Shown here in pieces: positions 52,667 to 60,743 of a stretch of 64,000 nucleotides of DNA. The stretch's first letter is position 1. Every line of letters starts with the position of its first letter. This DNA is from Clostridiales bacterium Firm_11. Lineage in GTDB: Bacteria > Bacillota > Clostridia > Christensenellales > Aristaeellaceae. The notes below the pieces were generated by a model, which made no database searches, was not told the origin of the DNA, and saw only the letters and a program-made list of their open reading frames with translations. Made by a program: the position numbers and the translations under genes. The stretch lies in the NCBI GenBank assembly GCA_001604105.1, contig LVAQ01000006.1, positions 62,001 through 126,000 on the forward strand. Reading direction: 5' to 3'.

Positions 52667-55159
52667 CTAATTGAACAAGTCAAAAAGACCATCACCCGTC
52701 GGTCTTTGCTTTGCTACAAGCGCGTTCAGGTACTCGCGCGCATCTTCGAACTCAATTTTCAACACAAAATCGTCAGCATCCAGTATTTCAACTAACTCCT
52801 TATACTTCGTTCTTTTTTTGCGGACATCCGCTATATCGAACTCTAAGACCCAACCAATCGGGTCTGGGGCTCCGTAGTCATTCTTATAGTCATAACTCAC
52901 ATCATCCAAATTCACGAGTTTGTTATCACCATCTTCGTCCTCAACGTAGCCATACGTCTCAGATACCAGTGACTCATAAAATGGCAACTCGTTGATAGAA
53001 CAGGTGTTATTGAAGAAGGTCTTCTTCATGAACTCATAGAGGTAGGACGCAGGTGAGTTAGAAATGTATTCATCGGTCTCTCCTTTTTCATAGCGAAGCT
53101 GCGGATACATAATTTCAAGAAAAGACCAGTATCCATCAGCATCATCACACTCTTTAAAAAGTGCTGTCAGGAATGGCAGAAAAACATACTCGTCTATCTT
53201 GTCGGGGATCATATCATAGAGCATCACGAACGTTTTATCGCCGAAGTTACGTGAACGCCGCTTTTCAAAAAAATCACCAATCGCTCGTAAGTTCTTATCT
53301 TTCTGTTTTGAGAAATACAGGGCGCAAAAATACTCTTGAAAGGAGCGGTGGGTAAAATGGTACTTGCCGCTTTCAAAGTACATCAAACACATATTGGAGC
53401 AAAGATCATATAGGAAATCCTCAACGCTTGTTGTGTTATCACCCGCTTTTCCTCGTTCTTTTAACCTGATATAATAATCAGCGAACTCCGCATCGGTGAG
53501 TTCAAACTTTTCATCATGATATGAGCGAGAGCAAAATTCCGCGAAATAATCAGCGAACTTATCTGCGGTCAACCCTGTACGAAGGGTTCTTTTATAAGCG
53601 CCTTTGCTGGCGTCATGTTTCTGTGACAGGGCAACAAAAGCCTCGCGGTAGAAGATGTGCATTTTCGAGGGAACCTCCGCGAACTGCTCAAAGGTCATCA
53701 GCATAATGGTGAGAAGCAATGGGTTTTCAGTAAACTCTCTGTGAGATGCATAAAGCGTCTTATCTAATTCTCCCCTGAACTTATCTTTGAAGATTGGCTC
53801 ATCGGGACGGAATTCTAACTTGTCAATAAGGCGCAATGCCTGTGCTTTCGAGAAGGGCTGAAGAAACAAAACCGTGAATCTCGAATATGACACGAAGGAT
53901 CTGTAAGGCCGTGAAGAAACGACATAGCGATTCTTTGGGTATCTGTCCGTAAATGCCTCCAGTTCTTTTTCGAATCTTCCACCATATTTTGTGCCAATTT
54001 CGTCTAATCCATCGAATAGCAGAAGACATTTTCCTGCAACAAGAAGGACCTCAAATTGCTCTCTTGAAATCTCCGTACCATACCCTTCAAATTTAGAAAA
54101 TGCGTAGTCGAATAAATCCTTGGCAGTGTCATCATAATCTTTTAGGGCGATGAACAGCGGGATTAGTCCACTTGTGTCATACCTTTCAATTGCGTTCAAA
54201 AGCAAATGCCGAAGCATCATGGACTTTCCGAGACCACCCGTTCCTGACAATATAACAAATCTGGAGCAGTCCACGAGGTCATCTGAGGTCGCATTCTGTA
54301 TTAACTCGGTTCTATAAGCAGAACCAAACTTACTCTGAACAGGTATCCTTCGTTGTATATTGTTACAGACATAGAAGCTGTTGAATGGCTTAGGTTCGTC
54401 ACTATAAAGGAGTGTTTTTATTTCGTTATACTTTTCGTTAGCTTTGGCGAGATAATCCGCAATCAGGCTCTCATCAACTGTAGACTGATCAACGGGATGC
54501 CAAGCTCGACGTCGCACGGCGACATCAGGAAAGTCCGCCGCGAAATCATAGATATTATCTAACGACGCGAAGTTATCAACGTAAGACTTGTCGATCTCAT
54601 TGACACAGTCTTTCCCTGCGGTGTTTTTTACAGCAACAACTGTATAGAGCAACACGCCCGCGAACAATTCAGAAAGTATGTACTGGTCTTGAGAAAGCAG
54701 GGCTTTTTTTGATGTCCCGAAATGCTTCTCAAAGCTTAGGTGCTTTTCGTCATCAATAACAGTATCTTGCCGGATTATATCAAGTATCGCAAGTGCGGCG
54801 AGGGCCTTCCTATCCTCGTCAAGGAGAGGGAGAACACTTTCTGCAATAGCCTTGATAACGTCACCCTTGTCAGCCTTTTGCCCCGAAAGGACTACATTGC
54901 TGAGGCGATTGGTTCCCCATCCGCTCTCAAAATCGCTAAAACCTGTCTTCGCCCGTTGACCCATACGTCGAGTCTGACCATTAGAGAGATTTTGTGTGCA
55001 ACTCAAAAGACGCGATACCGCTGTACCATCGCTGACACCATACTCGCAACTTGGGTCAATTGTCCGCGTCAGTGAACCGACAAGCTGAACATCGGTTACA
55101 GCAGATAGTTTGCATTGCTTAAGGACTTTAGCGACAGTCCCGAAGCACAGTCTCGTCAT
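52667..55159 (-). CDS. NACHT-domain NTPase (bacterial NLR-like defence protein)
   Basis: 830 residues. The first ~270 form an unassigned N-terminal effector or sensor domain. The NACHT core has SGTGGLGKSMMLRHLL (Walker A, near 310) and CLLLFDGLDEIG (Walker B, near 385), and YHFTHRSFQEYFCALYFSKQ near 620 is the winged-helix region characteristic of NACHT proteins. The C-terminal ~200 residues have no clear repeats. Such proteins protect bacteria from phage. The frame extends to 55324, but ATG 55159 follows AAGGAGTTGGCACG. First gene of the defence operon and divergent from the phage block. Confidence 0.87.
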   Translation of the reverse strand: MTRLCFGTVAKVLKQCKLSAVTDVQLVGSLTRTIDPSCEYGVSDGTAVSRLLSCTQNLSNGQTRRMGQRAKTGFSDFESGWGTNRLSNVVLSGQKADKGDVIKAIAESVLPLLDEDRKALAALAILDIIRQDTVIDDEKHLSFEKHFGTSKKALLSQDQYILSELFAGVLLYTVVAVKNTAGKDCVNEIDKSYVDNFASLDNIYDFAADFPDVAVRRRAWHPVDQSTVDESLIADYLAKANEKYNEIKTLLYSDEPKPFNSFYVCNNIQRRIPVQSKFGSAYRTELIQNATSDDLVDCSRFVILSGTGGLGKSMMLRHLLLNAIERYDTSGLIPLFIALKDYDDTAKDLFDYAFSKFEGYGTEISREQFEVLLVAGKCLLLFDGLDEIGTKYGGRFEKELEAFTDRYPKNRYVVSSRPYRSFVSYSRFTVLFLQPFSKAQALRLIDKLEFRPDEPIFKDKFRGELDKTLYASHREFTENPLLLTIMLMTFEQFAEVPSKMHIFYREAFVALSQKHDASKGAYKRTLRTGLTADKFADYFAEFCSRSYHDEKFELTDAEFADYYIRLKERGKAGDNTTSVEDFLYDLCSNMCLMYFESGKYHFTHRSFQEYFCALYFSKQKDKNLRAIGDFFEKRRSRNFGDKTFVMLYDMIPDKIDEYVFLPFLTALFKECDDADGYWSFLEIMYPQLRYEKGETDEYISNSPASYLYEFMKKTFFNNTCSINELPFYESLVSETYGYVEDEDGDNKLVNLDDVSYDYKNDYGAPDPIGWVLEFDIADVRKKRTKYKELVEILDADDFVLKIEFEDAREYLNALVAKQRPTGDGLFDLFN

Positions 55160-55255
55160 CGTGCCAACTCCTTTGTAATCGTTATGCAAGTGGTTGTAAC
55201 CGTTTGCAATAAATATACAGGCGTGTATCGGGCGCGGCGCAATCCCAGAGGGTTT

Positions 55256-55330
55256 TATACTGAACACATCGGTCGGCGAAACCGATAGATTGCGAATTAA
55301 TACGATCGTTTCGTATCTATTCATATTTCA
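55256..55330. promoter_or_regulatory. Divergent control region with two palindromes
   Basis: Between the NACHT gene and the phage genes lie ATCGGT/ACCGAT (about 55269-55288) and ATACGA-TCGTT-TCGTAT (about 55301-55317). Both look like repressor operators placed between divergent promoters, as in phage switch regions. No -35/-10 pair is fully convincing, so the assignment is tentative. Confidence 0.4.
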
Positions 55331-55391
55331 TTGTACTCGCCGACCCGGAAATGTCAATCCCTCTAATTTGAATGGAAAGGAGGTCAGAGCC

Positions 55392-55589
55392 ATGAACGAG
55401 GTTAGAACCCAAAACAGGAAACTCGTTGGAACAGTCGATGCGCGGACAAGCACCCTATATATCCGCGACGGCAAAAAGATAACGATGATCGAGATTCCCA
55501 AAGATGGACTCAAAATCCATTTCGTCCCAGCCATCGGTATTGCGGAGGATGTGTATATACCTCAGCCAACCGGGACGACATCTTCGTAG
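55392..55589 (+). CDS. Small hypothetical protein, first gene of phage block
   Basis: 65 residues, mostly beta-strand by pattern (KLVGTVDARTSTLYIRDGKK). Not recognised. ATG 55392 follows GGAAAGGAGGTCAGAGCC, a very strong ribosome binding site, which supports real translation. A terminator follows at 55634. Confidence 0.65.
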   Translation: MNEVRTQNRKLVGTVDARTSTLYIRDGKKITMIEIPKDGLKIHFVPAIGIAEDVYIPQPTGTTSS

Positions 55590-55633
55590 CCAATAACCCG
55601 AAAATTCAAATCCCGATTCCGCCAGATTGCTTA

Positions 55634-55682
55634 GACGACAGCGCGGGCGACCCGAAAGGGCGCTCACGATGTCGTCTTTTTC
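55634..55682 (+). terminator. Terminator after the small first phage gene
   Basis: Arms GACGACA (55634-55640) and TGTCGTC (55670-55676) enclose a second G+C-rich pairing region and are followed by TTTTT. Confidence 0.75.
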
Positions 55683-55739
55683 TGTCTAGTGGCGGGCACG
55701 GCGACTCCAGCGGATTCGGAATCCAAAGGAGTCGATTTT

Positions 55740-56216
55740 ATGAGGCACAACAAGACAAGTAAAAAGAACCGCACCAGCTACATCTACTATTCTGCAGACG
55801 GCACGACCGTCACCATCAACCCCGGCGAGGATGGCGTCACCGAAGCGCATATCGCCATGCTGCATCAAACGGATGACGACGTGTTTAATGCCGAACGACG
55901 AGAGAACTATCACGTCACTAGCCATTACCAAGCCGATAGAACCGGTGACGACAAAAATGTTCAAGAGCGCGACAAGCGCCTTGAAGGCCCACAATCCAAT
56001 CCCGAAGAAATATTCATGGATGCGCTCACAAAAGCAGAGCATAGCGCTGCATTTAAAGCGATCTGGGACAGGCTCCTGCCTCAACAGCGCGACCTTATTC
56101 AGAAAAAAGCAAAGGGACGTACCAATGTGGACATTGCGGTGGAGGAATGCGTGTCCGAAGCTGCCATCCGCAATCGCCTAAAGAAGATTCAAGAGAAATT
56201 CAAGAACCTCCACTAA
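55740..56216 (+). CDS. Sigma factor-like / phage transcription activator, C-terminal HTH
   Basis: 158 residues. The C-terminal 65 (AIWDRLLPQQRDLIQKKAKG, then TNVDIAVEECVSEAAIRNRL) form a sigma-70 region-4 type helix-turn-helix, as in phage late or early activators and small sigma-like proteins. The N-terminal half is polar and contains a YIYYSADGTTVTINPGEDGV strand region common to this prophage protein type. ATG 55740 follows AAAGGAG. Probably controls the replication block downstream. Confidence 0.75.
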   Translation: MRHNKTSKKNRTSYIYYSADGTTVTINPGEDGVTEAHIAMLHQTDDDVFNAERRENYHVTSHYQADRTGDDKNVQERDKRLEGPQSNPEEIFMDALTKAEHSAAFKAIWDRLLPQQRDLIQKKAKGRTNVDIAVEECVSEAAIRNRLKKIQEKFKNLH

Positions 56217-56218
56217 AG

Positions 56219-56256
56219 GGGGGTTCGAATCAGCCGGATTTTTCGCTTATAGCCAG
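56219..56256 (+). repeat. 38-nt intercistronic repeat, copy A
   Basis: Begins two bases after the stop of the sigma-like gene. Shares 34 of 38 positions with copy B at 60660-60697; the core is GGGGGTTCGAATCA then CCGGATTTTTCG then TTAT. A 7-bp hairpin CCAGAGG/CCTCTGG (56253-56280) follows directly. Confidence 0.8.
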
Positions 56257-56296
56257 AGGAAGCGATAAAGCGACCTCTGGAAAGAGGCGAAAGGTT

Positions 56297-56509
56297 ATGA
56301 ACCTGAAGCACAAAGTCAGCATCTGCGTGACCCGCCCCGACGGTGGCAGGACGCAAGTCCTCAAGGGCGGGTCGCGCACTTTACGAAACCGTCTGCTTAA
56401 TTTGCTGTTCGGTGAGAAGGTCGGGGTTATCGTCGTGACGCCCGGCGAGACGGTGGAAACCGTGGAAATTAAGGAAATTGGAGGTGAGAGCCATGAGCAA
56501 GATGAATGA
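56297..56509 (+). CDS. Small phage-type hypothetical protein
   Basis: 70 residues, basic in the first half (LKHKVSICVTRPDGGRTQVL) with a beta-rich second half and acidic tail. Not recognised. ATG 56297 lies after AGAGGCGAAAGG. It overlaps the next gene by 17 bases, which supports its reality. Confidence 0.6.
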   Translation: MNLKHKVSICVTRPDGGRTQVLKGGSRTLRNRLLNLLFGEKVGVIVVTPGETVETVEIKEIGGESHEQDE

Positions 56510-56888
56510 ACTTGACCTATGCGTCGGCGATCTGCGGAATGCGGCGCAGTCTCTGACGGCGGTGGCGGACAGCCTGACGGCGCTGTTTAGCGACGGCAAT
56601 TCGGGGACGTCATCGAAAGCGCCGGTGCCTGCGGTACAACCGAAACCCGCCGCGGAATCAAAGCTGATTATGCTGGAGCAAGTGCGAGCCGTGCTTGCCG
56701 AGAAGTCTCGAAGCGGCCATACCGCTGATGTTCGGGCTTTATTGGAAGCGCACGGCGCGGCGAAGCTGTCAGAGATTGACCCAAAGGAATACCCCGCATT
56801 GCTTGCGGAGGGAAGCCGCATCGGAATGACAACCACCCCACCCGACGGGTCGGGCGGGGCCCCCGGGGAGGGCGGTACTAATGGGTAA
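56493..56888 (+). CDS. Small phage-associated protein of unknown function
   Basis: 131 residues. An N-terminal helix (LCVGDLRNAAQSLTAVADSL), a Pro/Ala linker, then a conserved C-terminal module KLIMLEQVRAVLAEKSRSGH with VRALLEAHGAAKLSEIDPKE. The module recurs in prophage replication blocks, sometimes mislabelled as an rRNA biogenesis protein; it resembles a small nucleic-acid-binding helical domain. ATG 56493 follows GGAGGTGAGAGCC. Confidence 0.7.
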   Translation: MSKMNELDLCVGDLRNAAQSLTAVADSLTALFSDGNSGTSSKAPVPAVQPKPAAESKLIMLEQVRAVLAEKSRSGHTADVRALLEAHGAAKLSEIDPKEYPALLAEGSRIGMTTTPPDGSGGAPGEGGTNG

Positions 56889-58005
56889 ACACGCGCTTTT
56901 ATCGGCGTCGTCAAGCCACCGCTGGCTCAACTGCCCGCCTTCCGCAAGGCTCTGCGAGACCTATGAGGATAAAGGCTCCGGCTACGCTGCCGAGGGAACG
57001 GACGCCCATGTGCTCTGCGAATACAAGCTGAAGACCGCCCTCGGCATCAAGCTGAAAGACCCGACAGCCAACCTGACCTACTACTCAGAGGAGATGGAGG
57101 ACTGCGCCATCGGATACGCCGCCTATATCCTTGAACTGGTGGAGATGGCAAAGCAGACCTGTGCCGACCCTGTAGTTCTGATAGAACAACGGCTCGACTT
57201 CTCCAAGTACGTCGAGGGAGGATTTGGCACCGGCGACACCGTGGTCATCGCCAACGGGACGCTCCATGTAATTGACTATAAACATGGTCAGGGCGTGCTT
57301 GTAGAGGCCGAGGACAATCCGCAAATGAAACTGTACGCCTTGGGCGCCCTGGAACTCTTCGACGGCATTTACGACATCGACCGGGTTTCATTGACCATCT
57401 ACCAACCCCGACGCGATAACATCAGCACCCACACGGTCTTTAAGGAATCGCTCTACCAATGGGCAGAGGAGGTTTTGAAGCCCACCGCCCAACTCGCCTA
57501 CGCTGGCGGCGGCGAGTACAACTGCGGCGAATGGTGCCAGTTCTGTAAAGCGAAGCACGAGTGCCGCAAGCGGGCGGAGCGCAACCTCGAACTCGCCCGA
57601 CACGAGTTCAAGTTGCCGCCGCTTCTGGAAGACGACGAAATCGAATCCATTCTCGGCAAGGTTGACGAACTGGTTTCTTGGGCTTCCGATATCAAGGACT
57701 ATGCCCTGCAAGCCGCCCTCAGCGGGAAACGATGGGACGGCTGGAAATTGGTCGAAGGCAGAAGCAACCGCAGGTACATCGACGAAACGGCGGTCGCCCA
57801 GACCATAGAAGGCGCGGGCTACGACCCGTATGAACACAAGGTGATGGGCATCACCGCGATGGAGAAAACACTCGGCAAAGGAAAATTCTCCGAATTGCTC
57901 GGCTCCCTTGTAGAGAAGCCGGTGGGTAAACCGACGCTGGTTCTGGCAAGCGATAAACGGCCGGAAATCAATAACGCAAAACATGATTTTATGGAGGTAA
58001 ATTAA
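56881..58005 (+). CDS. DUF2800 protein, Cas4/RecB-like nuclease fold
   Basis: 374 residues. The N-terminus LLSASSSHRWLNCPPSARLC is the DUF2800 hallmark. The nuclease core shows AEGTDAHVLCEYKL near 38, then FGTGDTVVIANGTLHVIDYK near 119 (D and DYK of PD-(D/E)XK enzymes). Four cysteines in NCGEWCQFCKAKHEC near 212 suggest an iron-sulfur cluster as in Cas4 and AddB. Likely handles DNA ends in phage replication or recombination together with the DUF2815 protein next to it. It overlaps the previous gene by eight bases. Confidence 0.88.
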   Translation: MGKHALLSASSSHRWLNCPPSARLCETYEDKGSGYAAEGTDAHVLCEYKLKTALGIKLKDPTANLTYYSEEMEDCAIGYAAYILELVEMAKQTCADPVVLIEQRLDFSKYVEGGFGTGDTVVIANGTLHVIDYKHGQGVLVEAEDNPQMKLYALGALELFDGIYDIDRVSLTIYQPRRDNISTHTVFKESLYQWAEEVLKPTAQLAYAGGGEYNCGEWCQFCKAKHECRKRAERNLELARHEFKLPPLLEDDEIESILGKVDELVSWASDIKDYALQAALSGKRWDGWKLVEGRSNRRYIDETAVAQTIEGAGYDPYEHKVMGITAMEKTLGKGKFSELLGSLVEKPVGKPTLVLASDKRPEINNAKHDFMEVN

Positions 58006-58006
58006 C

Positions 58007-58594
58007 ATGGCTATTACGACAAACAAAGACAACGCACAGGCTTCCAATCCGATGAAAGTCATCACGGGTCCCGACACCCGCTGGTCTTACGCCAACGTGT
58101 GGGAAGCAAAATCCATCAACGGCGGCACCCCGAAGTTCTCGGTGTCGCTCATCATCCCCAAGTCCGATATCCGCACCGTCTCCAAGATTAAAGCGGCGAT
58201 CGAGGCCGCCTACAGGGAGGGCGAGGCGAAACTCAAAGGCAATGGCAAGACCGTCCCGCCGCTCTCCGTCCTGAAGACCCCGCTGCGCGACGGCGATACG
58301 GAGCGCCCCGACGACGAAGCCTACGCCGACGCTTACTTCGTCAACGCCAACAGCGGTACGGCGCCCGGTATCGTGGACGCGGACAGGAATGAAATCCTTA
58401 ACCGCTCCGAGGTGTACAGCGGCGTCTACGGCAGGGCGAGCATCAACTTCTACGCCTTTAATTCCAACGGCAACAAGGGCATCGCTTGCGGGCTGAACAA
58501 CCTGCAGAAAATCCGCGACGGCGAACCACTGGGCGGCAAGTCTCGCGCCGAGGACGACTTCGCCACCGACGATGAAGACGATTTTCTCACCTAA
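58007..58594 (+). CDS. DUF2815 protein, probable phage single-stranded DNA-binding protein
   Basis: 195 residues. Conserved DUF2815 stretches are VITGPDTRWSYANVWEAKSI near 18, PKFSVSLIIPKSD near 42, and VYSGVYGRASINFYAFNSNG near 147. The protein ends in an acidic tail DDFATDDEDDFLT like that of single-stranded DNA-binding proteins, which fits the proposed role. ATG 58007 follows ATGGAGGTAAATTAAC, one base after the DUF2800 stop. Confidence 0.87.
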   Translation: MAITTNKDNAQASNPMKVITGPDTRWSYANVWEAKSINGGTPKFSVSLIIPKSDIRTVSKIKAAIEAAYREGEAKLKGNGKTVPPLSVLKTPLRDGDTERPDDEAYADAYFVNANSGTAPGIVDADRNEILNRSEVYSGVYGRASINFYAFNSNGNKGIACGLNNLQKIRDGEPLGGKSRAEDDFATDDEDDFLT

Positions 58595-58616
58595 CACAAG
58601 ATAAGGAGACTGCGGA

Positions 58617-58644
58617 GGGCGGCGGGTAAAACTGCCGTCCTTTT
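58617..58644 (+). terminator. Attenuator-like hairpin before the DNA polymerase gene
   Basis: GGGCGGC (58617-58623) and GCCGTCC (58634-58640) pair with one G-U and are followed by TTTT. Lying between DUF2815 and polymerase genes, it may lower polymerase expression relative to the binding protein. Confidence 0.55.
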
Positions 58645-58659
58645 GCGATTGGAGGGATT

Positions 58660-60654
58660 ATGAAAACTCTCAGCATCGATATTGAAACATATAGCGGTGT
58701 AGACCTCACAAAATGCGGCGTTTATAAGTACGCCGAATCACCTGACTTTGAAATCCTGCTGTTTGGCTATTCTATGGACGGCGGCGAGGTGTCCGTAGTT
58801 GACTTCGCAAGCGGCGAAACAATACCGCCCAGAATAATCGACGCCCTGACCGACGACGATGTGCAGAAATGGGCGTTCAACGCCAACTTTGAGCGGGTGT
58901 GCCTGTCCCGTTACCTGTCGGATATGGGCGTACCCCTCGATCCGTTCGCCGACAAGCATTTCTCGGCACAGTACCTTGGCAAGGCAAAATACCTGAACCC
59001 GGAAGCATGGCGCTGTTCTATGGTCTGGTCGGCTTACATGGGCTTGCCGCTCTCCCTTGAGGGCGCCGGGGCTGTTTTGGGATTGGAGAAGCAGAAGCTG
59101 ACGGAGGGTAAGGAACTTATCCGATATTTCTGTGTGCCCTGCAAGCCCACCGCCGCCAACGGGCAGCGTACCCGAAACCTGCCGACCCACGCCCCGGATA
59201 AATGGGAAGCGTTCAAAACCTACAACGCCCGCGACGTGGAAGCGGAAATGTCCATACAGGAGCGTCTTGCTAAATTCCCCGTGCCGGATAGCGTCTGGGC
59301 TGAATACTGCCAAGACCAAGAGATAAACGACCGTGGCGTGATGCTCGACATGACGCTTGTTCACCGCGCCATCGAAGCTGATGCTCGCTCCCGTTCGAAA
59401 CTCACTCACCTTATGAAGGAACTCACCGACCTTGAGAACCCGAACTCCGTGGTGCAGATGAAGCAATGGCTCTCCGACCACGGCTTGGAGACCGACACTC
59501 TCGGCAAAAAGGCGGTCGCGGAACTCCTGAAGACCGCGCCCGAACCACTGGGAGAGGTTCTGTCGCTCAGGCAGCAACTGGCGAAATCGTCGGTCAAAAA
59601 GTACCAGACGATGGAGGCGGCAGTCTGCGCCGACGGTCGCGCCCGTGGGATGTTCCAATTCTACGGCGCCAACCGAACCGGCAGATGGGCCGGGCGGCTA
59701 ATTCAAATGCAAAACCTCCCGCAAAACCATCTGCCCGACCTTGAACAGGCGCGGGCTTTGGTGCGCGGCGGGGACTTCGCCGCATTGGAACTGCTCTACG
59801 ATTCCGTACCAAAGGTGCTTTCGGAACTGATTCGCACGGCTTTCATCCCGAAGGAAGGCTGCAAATTCGCCGTAGCGGACTTCTCGGCGATTGAAGCCCG
59901 CGTCATCGCGTGGCTTGCCGGGGAAAGCTGGCGAAACGAGGTCTTTGCCACCCACGGCAAGATTTACGAGGCTTCCGCTTCTCAGATGTTCAAAGTGGCG
60001 ATTGAGGAAATTACCAAAGGTTCTCCTTTGCGGCAAAAAGGAAAGATTGCGGAACTGGCTCTCGGCTACGGCGGTTCGGTAGGCGCGCTCAAAGCGATGG
60101 GCGCTTTGGAGATGGGGCTGACCGAAGACGAGCTACAGCCGCTCGTATCAGCTTGGCGTTCGGCTAACCCAAACATCACCCGCCTGTGGTGGGACGTAGA
60201 TCGCGCCGCGATGACGGCGGTCAGAGACAGGACGACGACGGAGACCCATGGCATCCGCTTCGGATATACAAGCGGGATGCTCTTTATCACCCTGCCGTCG
60301 GGCAGACGGCTTTCCTATGTGAAGCCACGCATCGGCACAAACCGGTTCGGATCAGACTGCGTGACCTACGAGGGCGTCGGGGCTACGAAGAAGTGGGAAC
60401 GGCTCGAAAGCTACGGCCCCAAGTTCGTGGAGAACATCGTTCAAGCCACCAGCCGTGACATCCTTTGCTATGCCATGCAGGGGCAGCGGCACTGCGACAT
60501 CGTGATGACCGTCCACGACGAGATGGTGATTGAAGCCGACAAACGGATGTCAACGAAAGTCCTCTGTGAGCAGATGAGCCGGACGCCGCCTTGGGCGGAG
60601 GGGCTTCTTCTTCGTGCCGACGGCTATGATTGCCCATTTTATAAAAAAGATTGA
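58660..60654 (+). CDS. Phage family A DNA polymerase (3'-5' exonuclease + polymerase)
   Basis: 664 residues. The exonuclease domain starts LSIDIETYSGVDL (D6, E8), with KWAFNANFERVCLSRY near 69 and TYNARDVEAEM near 187. The polymerase domain has FYGANRTGRWAGRLIQMQNL near 330, motif A FAVADFSAIEARVIAWLAGE near 405, and motif C TVHDEMVIE near 622. This compact form without 5' nuclease is typical of prophages and replicates the element. ATG 58660 follows GGAGGG. Confidence 0.94.
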   Translation: MKTLSIDIETYSGVDLTKCGVYKYAESPDFEILLFGYSMDGGEVSVVDFASGETIPPRIIDALTDDDVQKWAFNANFERVCLSRYLSDMGVPLDPFADKHFSAQYLGKAKYLNPEAWRCSMVWSAYMGLPLSLEGAGAVLGLEKQKLTEGKELIRYFCVPCKPTAANGQRTRNLPTHAPDKWEAFKTYNARDVEAEMSIQERLAKFPVPDSVWAEYCQDQEINDRGVMLDMTLVHRAIEADARSRSKLTHLMKELTDLENPNSVVQMKQWLSDHGLETDTLGKKAVAELLKTAPEPLGEVLSLRQQLAKSSVKKYQTMEAAVCADGRARGMFQFYGANRTGRWAGRLIQMQNLPQNHLPDLEQARALVRGGDFAALELLYDSVPKVLSELIRTAFIPKEGCKFAVADFSAIEARVIAWLAGESWRNEVFATHGKIYEASASQMFKVAIEEITKGSPLRQKGKIAELALGYGGSVGALKAMGALEMGLTEDELQPLVSAWRSANPNITRLWWDVDRAAMTAVRDRTTTETHGIRFGYTSGMLFITLPSGRRLSYVKPRIGTNRFGSDCVTYEGVGATKKWERLESYGPKFVENIVQATSRDILCYAMQGQRHCDIVMTVHDEMVIEADKRMSTKVLCEQMSRTPPWAEGLLLRADGYDCPFYKKD

Positions 60655-60659
60655 CGACA

Positions 60660-60697
60660 GGGGGTTCGAATCAACCGGATTTTTCGGTTATGGACAG
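60660..60697 (+). repeat. 38-nt intercistronic repeat, copy B
   Basis: Starts six bases after the polymerase stop. Differs from copy A at four positions. Here GGATTTTTCGG (60677-60687) pairs perfectly with CCGAAAAATCC (60714-60724), giving an 11-bp stem just before the antirepressor ribosome binding site. Confidence 0.8.
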
Positions 60698-60743
60698 GAG
60701 CCGCACCTGCGCTCCGAAAAATCCATTTTACAGGAGGTTCGGG

